A stretch of DNA of 27,179 bases from Diplocarpon mali (taxonomy: Eukaryota > Ascomycota > Leotiomycetes > Helotiales > Drepanopezizaceae), in assembly GCA_024741835.1 (NCBI GenBank), contig JAENRP010000471.1:1-27179 (forward strand). Direction: 5' to 3'. Below, piece after piece: positions 1-9,339 of this stretch (the first letter of the stretch is position 1; each line of letters starts with the position of its first letter). The position numbers and the translations under genes were made by a program. The notes beneath the pieces were generated by a model. The model saw only the letters and a program-made list of their open reading frames with translations, ran no database searches and had not been told where the DNA came from.

Positions 1-222
1 AACCGCTTTCTAATAGTAAAGGCTTATTATTACTTATACCTATTTTAGGAATATCCTTTACTATAGGTACTTTAACTAAAGGGATAATAATATTAAAGTT
101 ATTTTATACTTTAGGCAGTTCGCGGATAATAAGAATAGTCTATTCGGCCTTTAGGCGATTAATAGGTCGTCGATTAGCAGGTGCGCTTAATATACCTAAG
201 CTAAGAGAAAGGGGTTATTAGT
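1..222 (-). pseudogene. Unrecognised partial coding frame at left edge
   Basis: Read on the minus strand from about 222 down to the window edge, one frame has only two stop codons (a TAG and a TAA, both RIP-type) in roughly 74 codons. That is far fewer than expected by chance in DNA this rich in TA. The translation is Pro-, Ile-, Lys- and Asn-rich, with segments such as SAPANRRPINR and LVKVPIVKDIPKIG. It lies just outside the probable left LTR of element D, so it may be the N-terminal part of a gene or of another element running off the left edge. I do not recognise a family. The start is not definable because ATG becomes ATA under RIP. Confidence 0.35.
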
Positions 223-312
223 TTAGCTTAATAGTATTACTATTAAGTAGTATATCTTGCAAATCTCTAGGTATATAAAGCTTTAAGGATAGCTCCTCCC
301 TATTTTAAGATT

Positions 313-964
313 TGTTAAACTCAACTATTAAGGATGTAATTACTTACCTTAGATTTAATATATATACTATCTATTACTTTATTATCTATTTAATATACTT
401 AATAAATATATACTCTCTACTTTAGTCTATTAGCTTTTTTCTCTTTATACTTATAGGCTAGGACTTCGGGCTAATATAGGAGTAGTAGACGCTTTTAAAG
501 ATATAAATATAGTCTAGGCTTAGTTTCTATTTGAAATATGCCTTATATAGCAATATTCGGGTGCTATTAACTATTAGTCTATTACTTATTCTATTTTGCA
601 AGTATACATCTGCCTTAACCGTAAGGTCTTAGAATTCCAATAGTAGGTTAGCATCTTATAATAAAGTGCAATAGTCAGTCTTTGCTTGCTAAATGCTTCG
701 CTTAATTATAACAGCGGAAGCAAGGCATAAGTCGATAAAGTCACTAAGATCAAGGCTGCCAAATCGTATAGAATTCAAAGCTAAGGAGTAGGTATAAAGT
801 AGCAAACCTTTCCCTTAATATGCCTCCTTAGCCTAAGACTTAGAAAGGTCGATTTCTACTAACTACTTATATTCTGCCTACTAAAGGAAAGGTATGACTA
901 TAAGACGTTGCATCTACTATATTAGTTATAGGTGCTTTAACAGTTCCTTAATATAACTATAATA
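313..964 (-). repeat. Probable 3' LTR of element D (left limit tentative)
   Basis: On the minus strand a polypurine tract (965-979) is followed directly by TATTATAG, readable as a RIP-altered TGTTATAG, the expected LTR start. Going left, the first matching terminus is TGTTAAAC on the plus strand at 313, which gives inverted ends TGTTA...TAACA (the right end now reads TAATA). The 652-bp length rests only on this terminal match, because the partner 5' LTR of D lies outside the window. No coding frame is apparent inside. Confidence 0.45.
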
Positions 965-979
965 TTACCCTCCCCTCTT
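965..979 (-). other. Polypurine tract of element D
   Basis: The minus strand reads AAGAGGGGAGGGTAA immediately before the inferred LTR start. It closely resembles the tract before the 3' LTR of element A (AAAGGGGAGGGGTAG), as expected for related chromodomain Gypsy elements. This is where plus-strand DNA synthesis would be primed during reverse transcription. Confidence 0.65.
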
Positions 980-984
980 AAGAA

Positions 985-2154
985 GCGAGGTGCCCTTATC
1001 TCGACCTACTCTTAGACAAAGTTGTATATAATCCTATTTTCAGCCCTATTAATAAAGGCTTTTATCTTTTCATTCGCTAGATCTCCTTCTGCGAAAATAG
1101 TCTTAACTACTATCTTAACCAGCTCGTTTAGATTATCAAACGCGCTAATTAGTTTTCTATCGCGTAGATCTTTAAGATCGCGTTATTATTATTAACCTTT
1201 GCGTATCTATTCCAGCCAATCTATCTAGTTTGACTTTTGGCGCTTAGCAGGGGTATTAGTAGTAGCAGGGGTGGCCTTTCTCTTTTGTACAACTGCCCGA
1301 GTGGCGACTTATCTCTGCAGTTTATTATAGTCGTCCTCTAAGGCTTGGAGCTTTGCGCGTAGTATCTCCAATTTGCATGACTTTTTATCGAGGTTATTAT
1401 ATAGTCGGTTGAATTCGACTGCTTTAAATAGTATAATAAAAACTATATATCTACCTTATATAAAAGTTCCTCCCTTAGCCTTGATCTTAGCGACTACCTT
1501 ATCTATATTAGCAGGCAAGCGTTCCTTGCTCTGCGTAGCTTTTACAACCGTCTTTTAAATGCGCTATTCTAATGCCTTAAATCTAGCAGGCCTTAAGTTA
1601 ACCTATATCTTGCCTTAATTAGAGATGTTTTAATATAACTGTCTCTAAAGGTTATTTCTTAATAGCCTTAATTTGCTAGGTTATAACTCTCGAATTATTG
1701 CGCTGTCTTTCCTCTTTATTAATATACTATCCCTCTTTATCTTAATAAGCGCAGGTCGGTTATCTTTATCATTCTTATTCTCTGACTCGTCGCAGAGCTA
1801 GTCGAAAGGGACCTTCTTACTAAGGGTAGCGCTATTTTTAAAGGGGAGGGGGGTCGGGGTCGGCGAAGCAGTAGGTTCGTTCTCTTTATTATTTACCAGG
1901 AGTGGTATTAGTAATAGTAAAGCAGTAGGCTCGATGTCTTTATTATCGTCGGAGTCGTCGGAGTCGCTATTTATATCACTTGCGGATAATAGCCGAAAAT
2001 CTATTCGTTCTACCTTAATAGGCGTCGCAGGTTGGTCGTCTATTACTCGTTAGGCGAGGGCAGCTTGCATAGGGTCTTCTTCTATTAAGAAGGCTATAGC
2101 GTTATCGACTCCAATTATAGAATCGTCTTAAGTATTAAGGGAGTTAGGTAGGGG
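985..2154 (-). pseudogene. Extra ORF downstream of pol in element D (broken): acidic region, coiled coil, NLS-like motif
   Basis: A long minus-strand frame of about 385 codons holds roughly 15-20 stops, nearly all TAA/TAG. It lies between the chromodomain of element D (at 25.8-26.0 kb, now separated by element A) and D's polypurine tract. It is therefore a sense-strand ORF after pol, not a gag. Visible features in order are an acidic stretch (SDSDDSDDNKDIEP), a charged heptad-like segment (NNLDKKSCKLEILRAKL, then QALEDDYNKLQ) and a bipartite basic motif (KRK, ten residues, then KRQK at 1234-1285). The C-terminal part is helical-looking (LANEKIKAFINRAENR). Just upstream in D, across the insertion, the minus strand has a TATAAATA box and a CT-rich leader (about 25400-25560), so it may have had its own promoter. 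I do not recognise the family. The coiled coil and basic motif suggest an oligomeric nuclear protein, but that is inference. Confidence 0.6.
2150..2154. repeat. Left target-site duplication of element A (AGGGG)
   Basis: AGGGG precedes the left LTR of element A and is repeated exactly after its right LTR at 25342-25346. A 5-bp duplication is normal for Gypsy integrases. It shows that the two flanks (both element D) were contiguous before A inserted. Confidence 0.85.
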
Positions 2155-2461
2155 TATAACGGCTGCACCCCCAACTGGTGCAATTACCTAGGAGTACGGC
2201 GTTTTAAGGTTTTGCAATCTCGATTCAATATAGGGTTATTTCGAATCGACCCCGAAGGTGCAAAAGGATATTTTTGTATAATATTATATAAACGGGCAAA
2301 GAGCTTTAAGCTGCTTATATATATAAGGGAGAAGGGCTCTCCTATAGAGAGGGCTCTCTAACTTCTTCGTTTCTTTTGTATTAGACCTATAGAATACGCC
2401 TTTTGCACTACTTCTTACTACTATACTTAATCTCGTATATTAGTAGTTCTATATCATTATA
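2155..2461 (+). repeat. 5' LTR of element A
   Basis: This 307-bp repeat aligns without gaps to 25035-25341, and the roughly 36 mismatches I count are all transitions. The better-preserved copy shows the terminal inverted repeat TGTAACG...CGTTACA, here reduced to TATAACG...CATTATA. It contains a TATA box (about 2317-2326) and, some 40 bp downstream, the AACTTCTTCGT tract that pairs with the primer site at 2466-2476. Confidence 0.93.
2317..2370 (+). promoter_or_regulatory. LTR promoter of element A: TATA box and inferred transcript start region
   Basis: TATATATAA at about 2317-2326 is followed by AACTTCTTCGT at 2360-2370, identical in the 3' LTR copy. If transcription starts at or near 2360, the first 11 nt of the RNA would be complementary to 2466-2476. 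The start site is inferred from that complementarity and from the TATA distance. Confidence 0.5.
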
Positions 2462-2465
2462 TTAA

Positions 2466-2476
2466 ATGAAGAAGTT
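2466..2476 (+). other. Self-priming-type primer-binding site of element A
   Basis: ATGAAGAAGTT begins four bases after the 5' LTR. It is complementary over 11 positions (one G-U, or a RIP-changed C) to AACTTCTTCGT at 2360-2370 in the LTR. No TGG-initiated match to a tRNA 3' end is evident here. Chromoviruses of the Tf1/sushi type prime cDNA synthesis with the 5' end of their own RNA by an 11-nt pairing of this kind. The same bases include the first ATG of the gag frame. Confidence 0.6.
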
Positions 2477-2747
2477 CTTCTCTACTAGGGACGGCTTTTA
2501 ATAATATCCTACCCCTTTTGAAAATCAATTCGCAGTTATTTCGACTTTCAATAAAGTCAAGATCCTAAAGATCTTTTAAATAAACTAGGAGCTTAAGTAT
2601 AGCTTATTAACTAATATAATCGAGGAACGCTTTTATTAGCCAGATTTTCTTAACTACTCCTTTTATAGAAGTGCTATAGGTAGAAGTTAAGAGAGCATTA
2701 CGCTATTAGAACCCTTTTTCTATAGAACCCCCTTTTTAACCAAATTA
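2466..2747 (+). pseudogene. Element A gag, N-terminal fragment (interrupted by element B)
   Basis: From the ATG at 2466 (reading MKKFFSTRDGF) a frame runs to the B insertion with only RIP-type TAA/TAG stops over about 94 codons, then continues in frame at 10357 when B and one CTATT copy are removed. It is the only extended frame here and sits where gag should start. The ATG overlaps the primer-binding site, so the untranslated leader downstream of the LTR is almost absent. No domain is recognisable in this piece, and calling it gag rests on position and frame continuity. Confidence 0.55.
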
Positions 2748-2752
2748 CTATT
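2748..2752. repeat. Left target-site duplication of element B (CTATT)
   Basis: CTATT precedes the left LTR of B and is repeated exactly at 10352-10356 after its right LTR. Confidence 0.85.
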
Positions 2753-2949
2753 TGTCGTGCAGAATGGGCGGAGTCTCCACTTATTCTGGAGACCCTCCAC
2801 GTGACTCTGCTGAGTTATAGACTCTCCCTTTTCTTTCTAAAGTCTCCTTACTATATATATATTAGATAATAATATAATCAATCATCTTTATTTATATTAG
2901 CGAGCCTCTTAAGCGACCTAATGAAGGCCCTTTAGCCGACCGCACTATA
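2753..2949 (+). repeat. 5' LTR of element B
   Basis: It aligns gap-free to 10155-10351. I count about 28 mismatches in 197 bp, all transitions. It starts TGTCGTG and ends CACTATA (readable as CACTACA), a short inverted terminal repeat. The first 70 bases are better preserved here than in the right copy, while the last 40 are better preserved in the right copy, so the two LTRs were mutated independently. Confidence 0.93.
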
Positions 2950-2960
2950 GTTATAAGCCC
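2950..2960 (+). other. Primer-binding site of element B: half-tRNA iMet type
   Basis: GTTATAAGCCC abuts the LTR end. With one RIP-type change (GTTATGAGCCC) it is complementary to GGGCTCATAAC, the anticodon-stem/loop sequence of eukaryotic initiator tRNA-Met containing the CAT anticodon. Copia-class elements such as Drosophila copia use this internal half-tRNA as primer, in contrast to the 3'-end priming of most retroelements. The tRNA sequence is from general knowledge of the family. Confidence 0.7.
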
Positions 2961-3229
2961 TATAAGCACTTTAATATGCTTTCTCTTCGCATACAACTGG
3001 CTAAAGGGCCCTTCGAGCTCCTAACCGACTTTTCAAATACTTATAACGACTTAAAGGACCTTTATTTTTAATCAACAAATCTCCATCTTTCGATTGAACC
3101 TTATTTGCAAACTTTATTTATATACCTAACCTTTTTCACTAGACTCTATTTAATATATCTAACTCTTCGAGCATCTTTAAGCCTCGCTTTAATACCTTTG
3201 CCTTTTAGGTAAAGTAGTTTAGTAAATAT

Positions 3230-4420
3230 ATATTCTTTATAAAGCTTTATAATATTACTATTTTTGCCGATCCGAGACTCCTATTTAAGTCAATTATAAA
3301 GACTGAGCCTTAAGCTCCCTCTATATAGGAGCTTAAGGAATTGGAAACGGCTAACCTCTACGTAGTATACGCAAGGTTGTATAAAGAGTATATAGCGACT
3401 CTATCTAAATAGATTTACGCTTGCTTTCCTTTAAGAGATCTATTAAAGGCTCCTCTTTTATAAGCATCTTATAAGGATATTAAAGATGAATATAAAATCC
3501 TAATAAAGGAGTACTATATGCGTAAGAAGACTTAAAAGACCTAATGCAAATATTACAAACTACTCTTAGAATAGGTCTTTAAAACCGTTAATAGAACGCT
3601 TTTAGCTTCTGCGATAGCTTAAGCATAAATCTAAGCTAAGAAGCTCTCCTCTTTAATACCTAATAGAAATACTCCTATAACTAGAACTACTACTAACGAC
3701 CTGCATTCCATTTTGGTAAATTAGTAACTCTTACTCTAAGGCCTAGTATCTATTTTAAAGCGTAATATTGCGCCTTCTGACGAGGCTATTTAGTCTTAGA
3801 CGAGGCTCTAGTACTGCGATATATTACGCTAAGGCAAGACTAAGAGAACTAATACTTAGCAGTAGATCTGGGAGTAGTAGGAGGCGTACCACTTAATAGA
3901 ATAATACAATCTCCTTAAGATTAAAGGGAAACTGGAAGTTATTGACTTTTTAGACTTAGTTATAATAAAGATTAATCCGAGTTAAGCGACTCGCTTAAAG
4001 GAGGAAATTATTACTAATAAGTAGATAGGAACCCTATATAAGCATAACCTAATGCAGCTAAGCTATGCCTTAGCGGGTATTAAATCCAATAGAGCTATTA
4101 ATAATAAAGGGCTAGTAGTTTTTGCTACTTAAGAGTCTCTCTTAGATGCTAAAACCCCTTCGCAGGCTCTAGCGAGCAGCTCTTAAAATCGCTCTATAAG
4201 CTCTAAAAGGGAGATCAGGCCTAAGTACTTTTATAAAGGCTTTAAAAATCACTATTAGAAGCCCTAGGACTATTAAAAACTGTTATATACTATAGATAGG
4301 CGTAAGGAAAATATAAAGGTTCTCCCCTTATAAAAGGAGGTCCTACGAATATAAAAGGCGTTAAACGCAAGAGACTAGTTCAAGGGTCTTTAAGCATAGC
4401 TTAAGGAGAATGATATTGCG
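3230..4420 (+). pseudogene. Element B gag (broken)
   Basis: A plus-strand frame beginning around 3250 (FADPRLLFKSIIK) continues for several hundred codons interrupted only by TAA/TAG. It is rich in Lys, Glu, Leu and Tyr and helical in character (ELKELETANLYVVYARLYK; KDIKDEYKILIKEYYMRKK). This matches the nucleocapsid/capsid part of Copia polyproteins, which bind UBN2-like Gag and package the RNA. A CCHC-like stretch near 4220-4260 (KYFYKGFKNHY) may be a decayed zinc knuckle with Cys changed to Tyr, but its spacing is not canonical. The start codon cannot be fixed. It is followed by protease in the same polyprotein order. Confidence 0.65.
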
Positions 4421-4479
4421 GTAATAGCGATTGACAAATTTAAAGGAAAGGCTTTAGCCTTTAAGGAGGATGGTTTAGG

Positions 4480-5990
4480 CAATAAAAGGGAGAACTTACT
4501 AGTCTTTATAGTAATAGATCCCTTTGCTTTTAACACTTTTAAAGAATCGTTTAACGTTTACTACCTCTTTAAGCTAGAACGCCACCCGCTCTCCTTAAGT
4601 ATACTCTTTAACAATTGCGCGGCTACTTATATTATTAATTTAAAGGATTTACTTATCGCAGGCACCTTTAAGCCTTTTGGCAGCTTATAGTAATATATTA
4701 AAGCAGGTACCTTAAGACTCCTAATTATTAGGAGAGGTAATAGATATATAGTAGACTCTCTTCTATAGTGTAACGGCTCTCCTATAGGGATAACGCTTTG
4801 CAATATTGCTATTATAAAGGAGTTTATTATTAATATTATTTTAAAAAGGCTTCTTATAGATAAGGGTTTTTAGTACTTTAGGGTAGACCTCACTTTGCGC
4901 TTTAGGAGTATTAAAGACTTTATAAAGTAAGCTTAATTAGAGCATTACTATAATCTCGTTTTCTTTAAATATAAGTCTATGAACTATTTGAATCTCTTAA
5001 ATATGCTTTAATATGACTTCTCTGCCTTAATAGCGTTCCTTATAGCTAAGACGACGCTCTATAATAGGTTCTAGTCTAGCTATGCACCTACTAAAGTGTA
5101 AAATAATAATATATATACTTAGTACCTTCGCGCTGACTACCTAGGCGCAGAGGCTCTTTAAGCGCTAGTCAAGTGCGCTAAAGGAGTGAAGATTAGGGGA
5201 ATATAAAGGCTAGAGTGCCTTATATACGTAGTAGCGTCTGCTAAGTAAGTTATTTCTTGCGCTACCTTTAAGAACCGATCTTCGAGGCCCTTCTTTAGGA
5301 TCTCCTAGGATCTCTTTGACTTTTTAAATAACTTATACAATAGTTGCTTATAGGTTCTTTTAATTAAGGACAAGTATAGTAGTATACTTTGGACGTTCCT
5401 ATTGAAATTGAAGGGTAGAGATATAATTATAAAGGTCCTTTAGGCCTTTAAAGCATAAGTAAAACGCTAATATAGGCTTTTAATTTGCAAGATTAAGTAA
5501 GATAATAATACTTTAATAATCTCCTTAAGGGAAGACTCTTTTATAAAGTATTAAAGATAGGTAAAAGAGGAGGGAATCGATTTAAAGCTTACTCCTACTT
5601 ATATATACTAACCTAATAAAGGCATAGAGCGAGTAGAAAGGGAGTTGATTAAACGCTTTATTAAAATGAGGATCTACGCTAAGCTTTTAGCGAGCCTTTG
5701 GCCAAAGGTTATAAAGGCTGCTACGTACCTTTATAATATCTCCTTACTTATTAGGAAGAAGATGATCTTATTAAGCAAGGCTCTTTATAGTTGGTTTAAA
5801 TAGTATTTTCGATTCTATAAGCTACTACTTATTAAGTAGATAATAGCAAGCTTAAAGCCTAACTAGAGTCGCATTTATATATATAACGCTTGTATATACC
5901 CTTTAATTAGAGAAAGGGAGATAGGAAGGGACCGCCGAACCTTTAAAATTGAACTATAAAAGCACTTAAGTTACTTAATTAGATATATTA
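4480..5990 (+). pseudogene. Element B protease and integrase region of pol (broken)
   Basis: Protease: the stretch NNCAATYIINLKDLL (about 4608-4655) sits where Copia elements have the D-S/T-G-A-T-H-I active-site segment. The first Asp and the Gly are not intact. A pre-integrase segment follows. Integrase: core blocks include WDLFDFLNNLYNSC, IKDKYSSILWTFLLK, a decayed (S)DN block near 5500, and PTYIY*PNKGIERVERE (about 5594-5645). The last corresponds to the PxTPxQNGxxER block that carries the catalytic Glu in Copia integrases. Further downstream LYNISLLIRKKMI and IYIYNACIYPLI match the conserved C-terminal part of the core. Together they would process the polyprotein and insert the cDNA. Stops are at Gln/Trp positions, so the frame is dead. 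Confidence 0.85.
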
Positions 5991-6899
5991 CCTCTAATAT
6001 TTATAGAATCTAGGTTCCTATACTTCAATAAGTAATAATAACTTATAATATCGAATTCGATAAGTCTCTCTTCTATAGTCTAAAAGCTAAGCGCGTAAAC
6101 CCTATATCGCGCTAAGAACTTAAGACAACCTTCTAATTGATCAGAGAGGGAGAGGGAGCTTAAGATACTAAGTTCAAAGGCATTTTTAAGGAATTGGAGC
6201 TTATTGCAAGGCCGAACGCAATCGCTATAGAAGAAGCCACTATATAAGAAGAGCTTATATTATAGACTAACGCTACTCTATAGCCTTTAACTAATAATAT
6301 AGAAGGCCTTAATTTAAATCCAAATTCTCTAAGAGACCCGCTTAAAAACTTAAGGGTAAAAGCAAGCAAATTAGAAGCCACTTCGCCAGTCTTTAAAAAG
6401 GCAAATAGCGATTAGAGCTCAAGGGTAATAATTCCCTATAAAGGCCCTACTAAAGAAGGAACTATAGACAACTTTAAGGGAGTTTCTAAAGATAAGTTCT
6501 ATAAGGCGATCGGCAGATCTTTAGCCGCTATTTTATATAAGAATAAAGATAGCTTAAGGGCTTTAAGACAAAGTCTTCAATTATAAAGGTAGGCCTTAGT
6601 AAACTCTAGTAAAAGGCTAAAGGCATTATCGCTAAGATTTGGAAGGAGCTTTAATAGTCTTATAAGAAGCGACTTAATAAGAGGAGTAGGCCTTAATAAT
6701 ATAATACCTTAAGTTATAATACTAGCTTAAAGACTATAAGCTTAAGAGATAGAGCTATTTAGACTCTTAAAGGAACCTTTAATAATAATAAAAATAAAGG
6801 AGGAGACTTATAAAGAAAAGTATAAGGAGGAACTCCTTTTTCTTAAGTAAAAGAGGATAAGACGCTTAAGCGTTAAGCAATAGGAGACTTCAAAAGTGT

Positions 6900-8780
6900 A
6901 TACTACTACTTTAAAGCATATACTTTCTTAAAGTAATATTAATTTACCCCGCTTCTTATATGCGTAGGAGTTTGTATCGACCTTTTAAGTAAACGAATAG
7001 ATAAAGGAAGATAAGAAGGACTATTTGATAATTTATATAATTATTAAAGCTATAGTTAATAGTTAGGTAAAGGATAGAGCGCAATCTCTTAACCGCCTAT
7101 AGTACTAAGGCTCTTTGCTAAAGCCTTCGAAAGGATGGCTAGACCTAAAGAAGTACCCTTTTAGCAAACGATTTAAAGAAGGAGGGCACTAGGAGATTAG
7201 GAATTTAAAGTCTTAGAGTTGCTGGAGAATTGTATAAAAGGACTACTCGAAGCCCTTGCTAATACTATTAAAATAGGTTTTTACTTATAAGGTTAATAGC
7301 TCTAGCAAGCTTTTAAAGTGCCGATTATAGCTAATTATATAAAGGGATCTTTAAGATAAAGCTTTAATTTTCTCAACCTATGCAGCTACGATTATAGTAA
7401 GGTCTTTTAAGGTATTAATAGCGCTTACCGCGTACTTTAATATAGAAGTAAAGCAGTTCGATATTATTAACGCATTCATTAATACTCTTAAAGACTTAAG
7501 GAGTACTCTAATCATATACTTCCTATTAGATGGCTTTAAGCGCCTTAGTATAGTAGTAGAACTGGACTGCGCGCTCTATAGGCTAAATGACTCTTTAGCG
7601 CTATAGTAAAGGAACTTCGCAAGAACGCTTAAAGGCCTTTAACTTAAGCTATTAAGCAAGGAGCCTTATATTTTTATAATAAAGGATCGTATAGTCTTTA
7701 TAGCATTTTATATTAACGATATTCAATTGTTATATAAGGCCTTTAACTTAAATCAAGCGACTCGTCTGATTAAAGACCTAAAGAGAGCGTATAAGCTTAC
7801 TATTATAGGAGATATTTCCTAGTTCTTTAAAGTAAGGATTATTTAAAATAAGAAGGTAAAGAGGATCTCCTTAGTTTATAATACTTATATTAAGAAGATC
7901 GCTTAAAAGTTTGGAGCTAATATAAGGAAAGTGCTTAATACTCTACTACTAAAGAAGGAGTTTATTAAGAACTTAGGGCAAGCTTCTTTAGAAAAGGTAA
8001 AGGAGTATTAAGAGAAAATAGGCTTTATTTTCTATATAGCAATTATAATACGCCTAAATATTGCATTTGCAGCCTCCTAACTATCTTTCTTCTTAATTAA
8101 TCTAAGCTTTAAGTACCTCTTAGCTACGGATTAGACGCTTTAATACCTATATAGTACGCGCTTCTTAGGAATTGCCTATAGCTTTAAGGCTAGGGAATAC
8201 TAATTGGTTGCGTTTTTAAATGCTTCTTTTAAAGATGATTAAGAGACCTGCAGATCCTCTTAAGGATACGTCTTCTTCTTATTTAAAGGACCGATTATTT
8301 AAAAAGCGAATCGCTAAGCGACTATTATACTCTCCTTTATTAAAATAGAATTCTATAGTATAGTTTCTATTATAAAAGAGATAATAGCTATAAAACGCCT
8401 CTTTAAGGAGATTCGCATAGACTCCCTCTTTAAATGGAATATATATTGTAATAACTAATAGACAATTCGGCTAATTGTTATAAAGAATAAGAAGATTAAG
8501 ATAAGCCTTTAATATATTAAAATCAGTAATATATAAATCCGCTAAGAGTATTAAAGAGGAAGCTTTTAAATAATCTACCTCCTTACTAAGGAGATATATA
8601 CAAATAGGCTTACTAAGAACCTAGACCGCTAGAAGTTTAAAAGCTTTATTTATTTATTAAACCTCTAAAGCTTTTAAATAATCGTTTAAAAACTCGCACT
8701 TACTAGCAAGTAGTTACTTATTATTAAAAGACTTATACTTATAAGCTCTTACTCTCTTATAGTTACGTTCATTTGTTTTC
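6900..8780 (+). pseudogene. Element B reverse transcriptase and RNase H (broken)
   Basis: After a variable linker (about 6000-6900), the Copia RT opens with WRIV*KDYSKPL and VFTYKVNSS. It continues with LIALTAYFNIEVKQFDIINAF (the D-x-x-x-A-F block, about 7418-7475), ELDCALYRLNDSLAL (about 7558-7605) and the active-site box, now YIND at 7709-7720 where Copia has YxDD; the first catalytic Asp is changed to Asn. RNase H follows with GYVFFLFKGPII, TIILSFIKIEFYSIVSI and IIAIKRLFKEI (about 8265-8420), matching the W-x-S-K-K-Q...S-S-x-E-A-E-Y block of Copia elements. The order IN-RT-RH and these motifs make the assignment firm. Confidence 0.9.
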
Positions 8781-8869
8781 TCTTATAAAGCGTACTATAG
8801 AAGCTTCTCCTTTTCTAAAAATATAAAATAGATAATATTCTTAAGCTACTATTATAAGGCGCGACCTTC

Positions 8870-9300
8870 TCTTAGATTCTCTTAGCTAAGGCTAAGAGCT
8901 AAGATGCTATAGCCAAGAGCTCTGTATAGATCTCCTCTTAAAAGAGGCCTACTAGTACTCCCTTGGCCAAAGGCCTACTAGTAAATATACTAGCGATAGC
9001 AGAGGCGAAGGCAGGAGGTGTAGTAGAGGCGATAGGAGCGAGGGTAGCAGGGGCAGCAGCAAGGATAGGCGCGGTAATAGCAAAGGCTAGGGAGATAAAT
9101 AAGGAGACTATAGCAGCGGCTGCGATAGTAGAAGCAAAGGGGATAGGAGCGGCGGCGGCGACGATAAAGGTAAATAGGTCTAAGCTAAAGGGCCTAAGAG
9201 CAAATAGGAATAGTATACTAAGAGTAAGGGAGGCAGCAATACTACTACTTATAGGAGTAGCAGGCCCTCTTAGCACTAGGGTCTAATTGCTCCTATCTTT
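8870..9300. other. Purine-rich, GCN-repeat low-complexity segment in the 3' part of element B
   Basis: From about 8940 to 9290 the plus strand is strongly G+A-rich with GCA/GGC/GCG triplets. It lacks stops in one frame on each strand (8963-9286 plus and 8938-9276 minus), giving Ala/Ile-rich translations on both. Another plus frame reads RGDRSEGSRGSSKDRRGNSKG, a hydrophilic, disordered-type sequence. Double-strand openness follows from the triplet composition. I cannot decide which frame, if any, was coding. GC content is higher than in the flanks, partly because GCA and GCG are poor RIP targets. Confidence 0.5.
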
Positions 9301-9339
9301 TAAAATCAGCCTAAAACTTAATAAGACTTAATAAATATA

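Noticed and set aside
1373..1558. Plus-strand 61-codon ORF
   Set aside because: It is the complement of the well-supported minus-strand extra ORF of element D. It is Leu/Ile-rich with no motif.
4220..4260. Canonical CCHC zinc knuckle in element B gag
   Set aside because: The KYFYKGFKNHY stretch resembles one, but ligand spacing does not fit C-x2-C-x4-H-x4-C even after undoing RIP changes.
6160..6381. Minus-strand 73-codon ORF
   Set aside because: It lies antisense to the Copia pol linker between integrase and RT. The hydrophobic translation is the usual shadow of Lys/Glu-rich coding DNA.
8938..9286. The two opposite-strand ORFs of about 110 codons as real genes
   Set aside because: Both are open because of GCN-type triplet composition. 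They overlap almost fully, are Ala/Ile low-complexity, and sit inside element B. Kept only as a low-complexity feature.
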